Below, piece by piece: positions 43,053 through 51,492 of a stretch of DNA of 64,000 bases. The translations under genes were made by a program, and so were the position numbers. Source of the DNA: Calditrichia bacterium (GTDB lineage: Bacteria; Calditrichota; Calditrichia; RBG-13-44-9; J075); assembly GCA_028284905.1 (NCBI GenBank), contig JANQQU010000034.1:1-64000 (forward strand), read 5' to 3'. Under the pieces are notes generated by a model. The model was given only the letters and a program-made list of their open reading frames with translations. It was not told the DNA's origin and did not search any database. Each line of letters begins with the position of its first letter. Position 1 is the stretch's first letter.

Positions 43053-44918
43053 ATGTATAGGAAGTTTTTTACTGTTTTCCTCACCATTTTAATCACTGGT
43101 AGTATGTATGCCCAAACTACTACTGTTAAGGGTAAAGTTGATGCACGTATGTTGGAAATTGTCGAGCCAGAAGACATGCACAACGACAATGTTTCTCCCA
43201 ACCCGGTCGGCATGACCCTCAGCACAGAAGCTGTTGGAACCCCGATTCTTGCAGCAAAAATGTGGAATGTTTACGGCACGATCGGTACATCCACCAATGC
43301 AATCGATTACGATCCGATTTCCAATTCACTAGCGATTGTGCATCGCGGTGACCGTGCCAATAACACCGGCTCCGGATTCATTTGGTATGTCGTATCGACA
43401 GACCTTGGTGAAAATTTCTTTGACGTCGGAAATTTTAGCTTTGATGGATATACTTTTGGACGTTATCCCAATATGATGGTCTCCAATCCCACACTTACAA
43501 CTGATCCGTTCAGCACCGATTTAAAACCAATAATGGTCTGGTGTGGTCACGGTAATACCGGTAATGTCTGGGAAGCAGTTACCCATGCAACAGATCAACA
43601 ATTCTTTGGTGGCATTGGCCAGTATCAAACTGTTGTTTGTCAGGATACTTGTTTTGCAACCCAGGGTTCTGTTAACCAGACCAATGGAAACGTCGCTTTT
43701 CTTTTAGAAGACCGCTATACAACCGACGAGGGTGCAACCTTTAACACTAATAAGCTATCTTATGTTTCCAGTACTGATCAAGGTGCAACCTGGCAGATGA
43801 GCGATGCATTCTCGATCAATGAACTCTATCGTGATGGCATTCCCGAGAACGGTTTTGTAAATTCTCCTTTCATGGATATTTCTTATGATGGCAATCATGT
43901 TCTCATTGGTTGGCAAGGATCTGATGGCCCCGCCCAAACAACTCACATTGGTGTCAAGCGCTCCTCTGATGGCGGTGCAACCTGGAGTGATGTTGAACTG
44001 TTGGAGCCCTTCGACCCGGACCTGGGAGTCATTCCGTTCTTCTCGAATGGCGATAGCGCTAACATCACCACCTGGTGGGATACAGATGCAACCCATTCCA
44101 GTAAGGGTCACCACATTATTACCCACATCAATGATAATGGCGGCCCCGGCGGTTCGTTCATTACTGAATTTTTCTGGGATTATAATGAGAGTTCATGGGA
44201 GCCCAGAATTGTTGCTGATGTTATCATCCCTGAGTGGGCTATTGGTAACTTTAATGGCCGCGTGCGTAATGAGAGCGAAATTGCCAGATCCGATGATGGC
44301 CAATGGCTTTTTGCCAAGTGGCAGGATGCGCCGGATACAGTTAACCTGAACCCGGATTTATTCATTGCAGGACGTCATATTGACGGTGAATGGAGTGAGC
44401 CGATTAATGTAACAAACACGGTAGATATTTCCGAGAAATACTCCAACCTGGCAGCCCGGGTTAATGTGATTGAAGATACTTCATCATCTACCACTTTTCA
44501 ATTACATATGTTCTATACCATTCTGGCTACAGATCCTACAACAGGACAGCCGGATTCTGATGACACCGGTGAAGCAGAAATTTGGTACATGAAAGATGTA
44601 ACCATTACCCTTGATGTTCCGGTTGGCATCGAAGACAATACACTCAGTCTGCCGGAAGAATTTGAATTATCTCAGAATTATCCGAATCCGTTCAACCCTT
44701 CGACGACCATTTCTTTTACATTGGAAAAAGCTGCAAGCGTTACATTGGATATCTATTCAATTACCGGACAAAAAGTAGCGACCCTGGTAAATGGCAGCAG
44801 AAGCGCCGGTACGCATGATGTTGTTTTTGATGCGTCAAATCTTTCCTCTGGCCTCTATTTTTATACTTTAAGTTCTGGTGCAGTATCACATACCAAGAAA
44901 ATGGTCTTGCTGAAGTAA
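43053..44918 (+). CDS. Secreted Asp-box protein with type IX sorting domain, paralogue 4
   Basis: A 621-residue exported protein. The frame can start at a TTG at 43029, but the ATG at 43053 follows AGGAGG and begins the signal peptide (FFTVFLTILITGSMYAQ). The body has Asp-box motifs STDLGENFF, STDQGATW and SSDGGATW; the sorting domain (about 524-621) has ELSQNYPNPFNPS and ends in KKMVLLK. It is a full-length paralogue of the preceding gene, including the 5' leader, so a tandem duplication is clear. Two cysteines in VVCQDTCFATQG, absent from paralogue 3, could form a disulfide. The function is unknown. Confidence 0.82.
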   Translation: MYRKFFTVFLTILITGSMYAQTTTVKGKVDARMLEIVEPEDMHNDNVSPNPVGMTLSTEAVGTPILAAKMWNVYGTIGTSTNAIDYDPISNSLAIVHRGDRANNTGSGFIWYVVSTDLGENFFDVGNFSFDGYTFGRYPNMMVSNPTLTTDPFSTDLKPIMVWCGHGNTGNVWEAVTHATDQQFFGGIGQYQTVVCQDTCFATQGSVNQTNGNVAFLLEDRYTTDEGATFNTNKLSYVSSTDQGATWQMSDAFSINELYRDGIPENGFVNSPFMDISYDGNHVLIGWQGSDGPAQTTHIGVKRSSDGGATWSDVELLEPFDPDLGVIPFFSNGDSANITTWWDTDATHSSKGHHIITHINDNGGPGGSFITEFFWDYNESSWEPRIVADVIIPEWAIGNFNGRVRNESEIARSDDGQWLFAKWQDAPDTVNLNPDLFIAGRHIDGEWSEPINVTNTVDISEKYSNLAARVNVIEDTSSSTTFQLHMFYTILATDPTTGQPDSDDTGEAEIWYMKDVTITLDVPVGIEDNTLSLPEEFELSQNYPNPFNPSTTISFTLEKAASVTLDIYSITGQKVATLVNGSRSAGTHDVVFDASNLSSGLYFYTLSSGAVSHTKKMVLLK

Positions 44919-44946
44919 TTCATTTACTTTAGTGTTGAACTTTTTG

Positions 44947-44977
44947 AAGGCTGGTCGTTTCCGACCAGCCTTTTTTT
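44947..44977 (+). terminator. Rho-independent terminator after paralogue 4
   Basis: AAGGCTGGTCG and CGACCAGCC form a stem with a TTTC loop and a run of seven T, 28 bases past the stop. The stem core GGCTGGTC is shared with the terminator after paralogue 3, a further trace of the duplication. Confidence 0.9.
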
Positions 44978-45004
44978 ATGGATTGTTTCGTCACCATTTC
45001 CAAT

Positions 45005-45040
45005 AAAAAGGCCGATCGGATTTTTCCGATCGGCCTTTTT
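45005..45040 (-). terminator. Terminator of the hppD transcript
   Basis: AAAAAGGCCGATCGGA and TCCGATCGGCCTTTTT form a 16-base perfect stem with a four-T loop, 36 bases past the hppD stop. Flanking A and T tracts let it work in both directions. Confidence 0.88.
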
Positions 45041-45075
45041 AAATGCTTCGACATGTTCAATCAAATCTATAATCC

Positions 45076-46209
45076 TTACAACGTTCCCCGGCTTTCCTGC
45101 TCGCGTTCAATCGCTTCGAACAGTGCTTTGAAATTTCCTTTACCGAATGACCGTGCACCCTTCCGCTGGATGATCTCAAAGAACATCGTCGGGCGGGGAT
45201 TGACTGGTTTGGTGAAAATTTGCAGCAGATATCCTTCATCATCGCGGTCTACCAAAATTCCCAATTCACGCAGCGGTTCAAGATCTTCATCGATCTCTCC
45301 GACCCGATCGAGCAGCACATCGTAATACGTGCCGGGGACTCTCAGAAATTCTACGCCACGGTTGCGCATGGCGGTCACCGTTTCAATAATATTGTCTGTC
45401 GCCACCGCGATATGCTGTACACCTGCGCCTTCGTAAAATTCCAGATATTCGTCAATCTGCGACTTCTTCAAACCTTCCGCCGGCTCATTGATCGGGAACT
45501 TGATGCGGCCATTGCCATTTGCCATCACCTTGCTCATCAGGGCGGTATAATCGGTGGAAATGTCTTTATCATCGAAAGAAACAATCTGGGTAAAGCCCAT
45601 GACATTTTTATAGAAATCCACCCAATAGTTCATTTTCCCCAATTCTACATTGCCAACCATATGATCGACATACTGTAGCCCTATTGCGGCCGGCTGATAT
45701 TCCGGTTCCCATTTTGCATAACCAGGGAGAAACGTGCCATGATAATCCTTCCGCTCGACAAAAATATGAACGACTTCCCCATACGAATAAATACCAGAGC
45801 GAACCACTTTGCCGGTTTCGTCCTCTTCTACGGTTGGGGTCATAAAGGATGTCGCGCCACGTTTAATCGCTTCTTCGTAGGCATAAGTGGCATCATCGAC
45901 CCACAGTGCGGTTACCTTAACACCATCCCCGTGGCGGTCGAGATGCATGCCAATCTCGGAATTACTATTCAAGGGTGAGGTTAATACCAGGCGAATTTTA
46001 TCCTGAACCACAACGTATGATTCGCGGTCCCGCACACCGGTTTTTAATCCGGAGTAAGCCAGTGGCTGAAAACCAAAGGCAGTTTGATAATAGTGGGCAG
46101 CTTGCAAAGAGTTGCTCACATACAATTCCAAATAGTCAGTACCGTTAATCGGCATAAAATCCGCGGCACCTTCAAAAATTTTCGGCATAGAAGCAGTTGC
46201 ATTACTCAT
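45076..46209 (-). CDS. hppD: 4-Hydroxyphenylpyruvate dioxygenase
   Basis: A 377-residue iron enzyme that turns 4-hydroxyphenylpyruvate into homogentisate, the second step of tyrosine breakdown. Two vicinal-oxygen-chelate halves are present; the 2-His-1-Glu iron ligands are His183 (YVDHMVGNVE), His266 (GVQHIAVATDN) and Glu345 (MFFEIIQRKG), spaced as in characterised enzymes. GAGGTG precedes the ATG. It lies 123 bases after hmgA on the same strand, and the gap holds a hairpin element. Homogentisate is the substrate of the neighbouring gene product, so the two act in sequence. The later enzymes (maleylacetoacetate isomerase, fumarylacetoacetase) are not in the window. Confidence 0.97.
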   Translation of the reverse strand: MSNATASMPKIFEGAADFMPINGTDYLELYVSNSLQAAHYYQTAFGFQPLAYSGLKTGVRDRESYVVVQDKIRLVLTSPLNSNSEIGMHLDRHGDGVKVTALWVDDATYAYEEAIKRGATSFMTPTVEEDETGKVVRSGIYSYGEVVHIFVERKDYHGTFLPGYAKWEPEYQPAAIGLQYVDHMVGNVELGKMNYWVDFYKNVMGFTQIVSFDDKDISTDYTALMSKVMANGNGRIKFPINEPAEGLKKSQIDEYLEFYEGAGVQHIAVATDNIIETVTAMRNRGVEFLRVPGTYYDVLLDRVGEIDEDLEPLRELGILVDRDDEGYLLQIFTKPVNPRPTMFFEIIQRKGARSFGKGNFKALFEAIEREQESRGTL

Positions 46210-46285
46210 GTCAACACCTCGTTTTTTAGAATGTAAAGTTTGTATTAAAATGTTTTTTTTAGCTTAAGAATTTAAATCTGTTCAC

Positions 46286-46326
46286 TTTGCCCATTTGTAA
46301 ATTTGCAAATGGGCAAATGGGCAAAG
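46286..46326. repeat. Hairpin element between hmgA and hppD with two alternative pairings
   Basis: TTTGCCCATTTG (46287-46298) can pair with CAAATGGGCAAA at 46306-46317, or its CTTTGCCCATTT form with AAATGGGCAAAG at 46315-46326, because the right arm is a partial direct repeat. The element reaches to within a few bases of the hmgA stop. It may be an iterated palindrome or may modulate read-through into hppD. Confidence 0.55.
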
Positions 46327-46332
46327 CTCCCT

Positions 46333-47502
46333 TTAAACAAACTCCGGTGCCAGCCAGGAGCGATAATACTCACCATCATCAATATCCAGGGCATTTTTAG
46401 TAATCATCAATGGCTTGAAGGTATCGATCATCACTGCCAGTTCTCCGGTTTCTTTTTTACCGATGCTCCGCTCGTAGGCACCGGGGTGCGGACCGTGAGG
46501 AATGCCACCGGGATGCAGGGTGATATGACCTTGCTCAATATGATTACGGCTCATAAAATCCCCATCGACATAGTAAAGCATTTCATCGGAATCGATATTG
46601 GAATGATTATACGGTGCCGGAATTGCCTCCGGATGATAATCGTATAAGCGCGGACAGAAAGAGCAAACCACGAATGTCGATGTTTCAAAGGTCTGGTGTA
46701 CTGGCGGCGGCTGATGCACCCGCCCGGTGATCGGTTCGAAGTTGTGAATCGAAAAGCCATAGGGAAAGTTGTAACCATCCCAGCCGATCACATCAAACGG
46801 ATGGGTGGCATAAACCATCTCATGGAGATGTCCCTGCTTTTTGATTTTCATGAGAAATTCGCCGGTTTCATCGTAAGTCTCCAGCTCGGTGGGCATTTTA
46901 TAATCCCGCTCGCAGAAAGGAGAATGCTCCAGCAATTGCCCGAACCAGTTGCGGTAGCGTTTCGGAGTGTAAATCGGATGAAAAGATTCCGAGTACAATA
47001 TGCGGTTATCTTCAGTATCAAACTCGATCTGATAAATCATTCCCCGCGGAATAATCAGATAATCGCCGTATTCGAATGGCACATTCCCCAGCATGGTGCG
47101 CAAAGTGCCGCTGCCCCGGTGAATGAAAAGCATCTCATCGGCATCCGCATTTTTGTAGAAATAGTCGCGTACGGAATGACGTGGCGCTGCCAGCCCAATA
47201 TGAATATCATTATTCACCAGCAGGGGTACCCGGCTTTCCAGAAAGTCATCTGCCGGCCGCACATCGAACCCTTTTAGCAATCGCGCCTGCATATTTTTTT
47301 CGACAGCGATCGCCGGCGTAAGATCACGGGATTTTCCAATCGCCTGCACCTGGGTTGGGCGGTGCACATGATAGGACAATGAGGCCATCCCGTCGAAACC
47401 AATGGTACCAAATAATTGCTCGTTATACAATCCCCCGTCCGGTTTACGAAAAATAGTATGGCGCTTTGGAGGAATCTTGCCAAGCTTGTGATAAATAGGC
47501 AT
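46333..47502 (-). CDS. hmgA: Homogentisate 1,2-dioxygenase
   Basis: A 389-residue cupin-type iron dioxygenase that opens the ring of homogentisate to maleylacetoacetate. The C-terminal metal site is seen in YNHSNIDSDEMLYYVDGD and GIPHGPHPGAYE, and the family stretch NFEPITGRVHQPPPVHQTFE precedes it. The open frame runs back to 47658, but the ATG at 47502 has AGGAGA upstream and gives MPIYHKLGKIPPKRH, the usual start. It is somewhat shorter than the human enzyme (445 residues), as is normal for this bacterial subgroup. It is first in the unit, followed by hppD, and divergent from a MarR-type regulator. Confidence 0.95.
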   Translation of the reverse strand: MPIYHKLGKIPPKRHTIFRKPDGGLYNEQLFGTIGFDGMASLSYHVHRPTQVQAIGKSRDLTPAIAVEKNMQARLLKGFDVRPADDFLESRVPLLVNNDIHIGLAAPRHSVRDYFYKNADADEMLFIHRGSGTLRTMLGNVPFEYGDYLIIPRGMIYQIEFDTEDNRILYSESFHPIYTPKRYRNWFGQLLEHSPFCERDYKMPTELETYDETGEFLMKIKKQGHLHEMVYATHPFDVIGWDGYNFPYGFSIHNFEPITGRVHQPPPVHQTFETSTFVVCSFCPRLYDYHPEAIPAPYNHSNIDSDEMLYYVDGDFMSRNHIEQGHITLHPGGIPHGPHPGAYERSIGKKETGELAVMIDTFKPLMITKNALDIDDGEYYRSWLAPEFV

Positions 47503-47708
47503 ATCTATCTCCTGTTTTAAATGTTTTAATCTCTCCACCGCTCCCAGACAGTGGAGGCAAATGCGGCTTTTATGTGAAGCTATTCTGATATCAAAGTGAT
47601 GATTTTTCCATCGGAATTCAAATGCATTTAGAAAACATCCAATGGCACTACCGGGCATTACCGGTTTGACTTGCTATAAAATATTATGTATTATCCACAC
47701 AGAATAAA

Positions 47709-47746
47709 TAGTTGAAGCCTCAACAAAATAGTTGAAGATTCAACTA
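47709..47746. promoter_or_regulatory. Double palindrome, candidate MarR operator
   Basis: GTTGA-AGCC-TCAAC (47711-47724) and TAGTTGAA-GA-TTCAACTA (47729-47746) lie between hmgA and the divergent marR gene. Both contain GTTGA-N4-TCAAC, and their centres are 20 bases apart, about two helix turns, on one face of the DNA. MarR proteins such as MexR bind GTTGA half-sites, so this is a strong candidate site for the adjacent regulator, controlling both itself and tyrosine degradation. Confidence 0.7.
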
Positions 47747-47775
47747 TTGTCAATATTTTTTTACGAAGGATGGAG

Positions 47776-48222
47776 ATGGATTTAACACATGGTTACGCCT
47801 TCCTGATGGACCGGGCGCTCAAGCGGGTGCAGATCGCATACTTACGGACATTTAAAAAACATGATATCGATTTAACCATCGAACAGTGGGTCATTCTGCA
47901 TAGAATTTATATGCTGGGAGAGAATGCTTCTCAAGCGGAAATTACCAAAGCCAACTACCGGGATAAAGCGGCGACTTCAAAAGTAATTCTGGGGTTAAAG
48001 AACAAGGGACTGATCCTTAAGGAACGGTTTACCGACGACCAAAAACGATTTAAGCTGGTCATTACACCCAAAGGGCATCAGCTGATTAAGAAAACGTTGC
48101 CGCTGGTGGAGGATTTAAGAGAAATAGGTTTCGGCAATATTTCCCTGATGGATTTGGAGGTATTCACGAAAGTGGTTAACCAGATTTGGGAAAACTATAA
48201 AAACACTGCTTCCGAGCTTTAA
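47776..48222 (+). CDS. MarR-family transcriptional regulator, likely of hmgA/hppD
   Basis: A 148-residue winged-helix regulator. The DNA-binding core reads VILHRIYMLGENASQAEITK, RDKAATSKVILGLKNKGLIL and the wing FTDDQKRFKLVITPKG. An in-frame ATG at 47770 lies too near the GAAGG to be used well, so the ATG at 47776 is preferred. It is transcribed away from hmgA-hppD across a gap with a double palindrome. MarR proteins usually repress neighbouring genes and let go on binding an aromatic ligand, so homogentisate or 4-hydroxyphenylpyruvate is a fair inferred inducer. Confidence 0.9.
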   Translation: MDLTHGYAFLMDRALKRVQIAYLRTFKKHDIDLTIEQWVILHRIYMLGENASQAEITKANYRDKAATSKVILGLKNKGLILKERFTDDQKRFKLVITPKGHQLIKKTLPLVEDLREIGFGNISLMDLEVFTKVVNQIWENYKNTASEL

Positions 48223-48292
48223 TAATTTGTGATTGTTTGCAGCCCAGCCTATCCTATATAAACATCCGATTCATTTTTAAACGCTCAACCTT

Positions 48293-48647
48293 CTCCTCGT
48301 TACCAAACTCCCATTTGGTAACGTTATTATGCTCAAAACTTTGTTTTGAGTCTATCCAGCAGTAGAGATGACAACTCCTGTCACAGGAAACAGAGTTTCC
48401 TTAATTATTGCGTAACCATCTCGGCAGCCGGGATGGTTACGAGAAATTTAAAAGGGAAAATGGGGAACATGGAGTATTACTGATACTCTAAATTTCCAGC
48501 CTATCTCCTCGTTACCAAACTCCCGTTTGGTAACGGTATTATGTTCAAAACTCTGTTTTGAGTCTATCGAGCAGTGGAGATTGCGAATCTCTTCACGGGA
48601 AACAGAGTTTCCCTAATAATTGCGTTACCAAACTGGAGTTTGGTAAC
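48293..48647. repeat. Two 121-base direct copies of a multi-hairpin module
   Basis: Copies at 48293-48413 and 48505-48625 have equal length and share most bases. Each holds a chain of small palindromes in the same order: GTTACCAAACT/[AG]TTTGGTAAC, CAAAAC/GTTTTG, a variable one, then GGAAAC-AGA-GTTTCC. Each copy is followed by another stem: GTAACCATC/GATGGTTAC (48412-48440) or GTTACCAAACT-GG-AGTTTGGTAAC (48624-48647). The rest of the 470-base gap between marR and the GH3 gene holds nothing I recognise. There are no spacers of CRISPR type. Confidence 0.8.
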
Positions 48648-48692
48648 GAGGAGTAACGTGGGACATTACTGCTACTATAAAAATCCAGACTA

Positions 48693-51254
48693 TTATTGAT
48701 TCTGATAAGAAAAACTTGTGCGCAGGCGAATATCGCTGACCGAGGCGCCGAGCAGCACTTCAAACTCACCCGGTTCTGCCAGCCAGTCGTTGCTGTTAAC
48801 ATCCCAGAAAGAGAGATCACGCTTTGTCAAAGTCATTTCCACGCTTTTCCGCTCACCCGGCTGCAGAAAGACTTTCCCGAAGCCCTTCAGCTCTTTTGCC
48901 GGGCGTTCCACGCTGGCTGCCTTATCATGCAAGTAGAGCTGCACGATCTCCGCGCCGGCCACATCTCCGGTATTTTTGACAGTGCAGGAAACCAGCAGTT
49001 TATCATCACCGCTGATACTATTTGCTGATAGTTGAATATCATCATAAGCAAATGTTGTATAAGAGATACCATGCCCGAAAGGGAATGTCGGTTTGATGTT
49101 TTCTTTCTCAAACCAACGATAGCCAATAAAAACGCCTTCCGAATAGAGACATTCAACCGCATTATAATCGTTCAGGGCGATCGGTGCGGTATCCTTCAAG
49201 GATGCCGGCAAAGTGATCGGCATTTTTCCGCCGGGATTCACATCGCCAAACAGCACATCGGCAAAAGCGTGACCGGCTTCCATACCGCCGTACCATCCCC
49301 AAACAATCGTACTGGCATCACCTGCCCAGGGCATTTCTACAGCAGAACCGGCAACGAGGAAAACGACCGTATTTTTGTTTGCCGCCAATAATTTACTGAT
49401 CACGTCATCCTGATTATCGGGTAACTTCATATCGGAGCGATCAATCGCTTCCCGGTCATCTCCATGGCTCAGTCCACCGAAATAGAGCACTGCATCCGCT
49501 GCGCGCGCCGCGGCAAGATAATCAGCTTCCGGGGTAAACAGGTTCCCCGGGGCATCCCAACCCAGGGTGAAATATTTATTGCCTTCATATTGAATTTCAA
49601 ATTGATAATCCCGCCCACCTTCCAGCTCGATATCGGCAGTAGCGACTTCACCGTTAGCACTTTGAAAATTGAGCACTTCCTGACCGTCCACTGACACAGT
49701 AAAGCTGCCAATCACTCCGGCCTTAAGGGTGTGGACGCCACTTTCTTCCGGCTTCACCCGCCCGCGCATCGTGATATATTCGGTTTCTGAATCATCCGCG
49801 GAGCGATAGTCGGAATCCGGGATTGAAGAGGTTCGCAACTCGGCGGTACGAGTGTTATCGGTATAATGAATGATATCCCAGGCAGGTGTGCCGGTCCAGT
49901 GACGGCTGACGATGTAGTCGCCGGGAATCGCACTCAATTTGCTGCTCTGTGCGCGCATCACGGTAATATTAACATTATCCCCAAGCTTTTCCTGCAAACC
50001 TTGCAGCGGCGTCACTTCATATAAAGTTTTCACTTCCGAGGAGCCGCCGCCCAGGCCATGTTTCCGATCCGCATTAGGACCGATGACCAGCACATTCGAT
50101 AATTTTTCAGCATTTAACGGCAGCACTTTATCATCGTTTTTCAAGAGCACCACGCCTTCCGCGGCAATCTTCCGGGCGGCTTCTTGATGCTTTCTTGTAT
50201 TTCTCTGCCCGGACATCCGATACTTGTCCATCATCCCGATACTGAGCTGCACCCGAAGAATGCGCCGTATTTTGTCGTCCAGTGCGGACATCGGTACCTT
50301 GCCTTCTTTGATCATCTTTTTCAACGGTTCTGCCAGGAAGTAATCATCATAGCTATCGACCGTAGTGCCCATTTCAATATCCAGGCCGTTTACCGCGGCA
50401 TCATAGGTATTGATATCGCAATTCCAATCGGTCATTAAGACCCCTTTATAGCCCCATTCCCCTTTCAGGATGTCCATGACCAGATGTTTGCTCTGATTGG
50501 TATTCGTGCCATAATACTGATTGTAGGCACCCATAATCGCATAGACATTTGCTTCTTTGACCGCAGCTTCAAATGCGGGCAGATACACCTCACGCAGAGT
50601 GCGCTCATCCGGTTTGGCATTCACACCGATGCGATTGAGTTCCTGAGTATTTAGGGCATAATGCTTGATAGTGGCAGCAACATCGTTGGCCTGAATGGCT
50701 TTAATCTCCTCCACTCCCAGCCGGGCAGCGAGAAAGGGATCTTCACCCATATATTCAAAATTCCGGCCATACAGGGGCAGGCGGGCGAGATTGACGCCAG
50801 GGCCGAGAATAAAGTCCTTGTTACGATGACGCGCTTCGCTCCCCAATACATCACCGTGTAATTTGGCCATTGCCGGATCCCAGCTGGCTGCCACGGAAGT
50901 CAAATGGGGCAGATAGGTGGAGTAATCATCCGTCCAGCCGGCAGGCGCCCAGCTATGGCGGGAAATTTCGTAGCGTACGCCGTGCGGACCATCGGACATC
51001 CACATTTCGTGAATCCCCAGCCGTTCCACTGAAGCGACGGAAAACTTGCCGTTTGCATGGGTTAAGGAAATTTTCTCATCCAGGGTTAATAGCGGTAATA
51101 GACGTTCCACTTCCGCTTCCACATTAGCCAGGCGTTTCTCCAGGGATCTGCCTTCCATTTTATTTTCCTTTGGCGTTTCTGCTAGCATCTTCTGGTAGGA
51201 AAAGGCGCTTAAACATACTATCACTATGAGTAAGATTAATCGTTTCAACGTCAT
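48693..51254 (-). CDS. Glycoside hydrolase family 3 beta-glucosidase with PA14 domain
   Basis: An 853-residue exported glycosidase. After a signal peptide (LILLIVIVCLSAFSYQ) comes the GH3 barrel with MSDGPHGVRYEISRHSWAPA, IKHYALNTQE and the catalytic nucleophile Asp in GVLMTDWNCD. The alpha/beta sandwich (GVVLLKNDDKVLPLN, VIGPNADRKHGLGGGSSEV) is interrupted by a PA14 insert (about 455-595, RHWTGTPAWDIIHYTDN). A fibronectin III-like C-terminal domain follows (KNTGDVAGAEIVQLYLHD). The PA14 position is that of family members which trim beta-glucosides of varied size. The start is the ATG at 51254; an in-frame GTG precedes it. It would act in the periplasm on plant- or algal-type oligosaccharides. 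It is divergent from the CHAT gene and has no partner genes. Confidence 0.92.
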   Translation of the reverse strand: MTLKRLILLIVIVCLSAFSYQKMLAETPKENKMEGRSLEKRLANVEAEVERLLPLLTLDEKISLTHANGKFSVASVERLGIHEMWMSDGPHGVRYEISRHSWAPAGWTDDYSTYLPHLTSVAASWDPAMAKLHGDVLGSEARHRNKDFILGPGVNLARLPLYGRNFEYMGEDPFLAARLGVEEIKAIQANDVAATIKHYALNTQELNRIGVNAKPDERTLREVYLPAFEAAVKEANVYAIMGAYNQYYGTNTNQSKHLVMDILKGEWGYKGVLMTDWNCDINTYDAAVNGLDIEMGTTVDSYDDYFLAEPLKKMIKEGKVPMSALDDKIRRILRVQLSIGMMDKYRMSGQRNTRKHQEAARKIAAEGVVLLKNDDKVLPLNAEKLSNVLVIGPNADRKHGLGGGSSEVKTLYEVTPLQGLQEKLGDNVNITVMRAQSSKLSAIPGDYIVSRHWTGTPAWDIIHYTDNTRTAELRTSSIPDSDYRSADDSETEYITMRGRVKPEESGVHTLKAGVIGSFTVSVDGQEVLNFQSANGEVATADIELEGGRDYQFEIQYEGNKYFTLGWDAPGNLFTPEADYLAAARAADAVLYFGGLSHGDDREAIDRSDMKLPDNQDDVISKLLAANKNTVVFLVAGSAVEMPWAGDASTIVWGWYGGMEAGHAFADVLFGDVNPGGKMPITLPASLKDTAPIALNDYNAVECLYSEGVFIGYRWFEKENIKPTFPFGHGISYTTFAYDDIQLSANSISGDDKLLVSCTVKNTGDVAGAEIVQLYLHDKAASVERPAKELKGFGKVFLQPGERKSVEMTLTKRDLSFWDVNSNDWLAEPGEFEVLLGASVSDIRLRTSFSYQNQ

Positions 51255-51452
51255 CACTCGCTTTCTGTTATTAAGTTATTCGACCTTTTTTAAACAAGAC
51301 GATATAATAACGACCTGAAAGGAATCAGGCAAATAAAAGAAATGGGAATTAGTGCATCGAATCCGCTAATTTGCTTAACTTTAAAGTAATACCTATATTT
51401 TATCCTGTTTAGAAATCCGCTTTTCCCTCAGTTTACACAATTATTTTGTTTT

Positions 51453-51465
51453 GACTTATCAAGTC
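51453..51465. promoter_or_regulatory. Short palindrome before the CHAT gene
   Basis: GACTT-ATC-AAGTC lies 28 bases before the ATG of the large CHAT protein, and its left arm with the preceding TT reads TTGACT, like a -35 box. It could be an operator; support is limited to symmetry and place. Confidence 0.25.
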
Positions 51466-51492
51466 TAAAGCGCTGCCACAGGAATACATTTC

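Noticed and set aside
34673-44918. Sialidase assignment for the Asp-box proteins
   Set aside because: Asp boxes alone mark a propeller fold; the arginine triad and catalytic tyrosine of sialidases could not be recognised.
48293-48647. Possible CRISPR array
   Set aside because: Only two long copies of a structured module, no short regular repeats with unique spacers, and no cas genes in the window.
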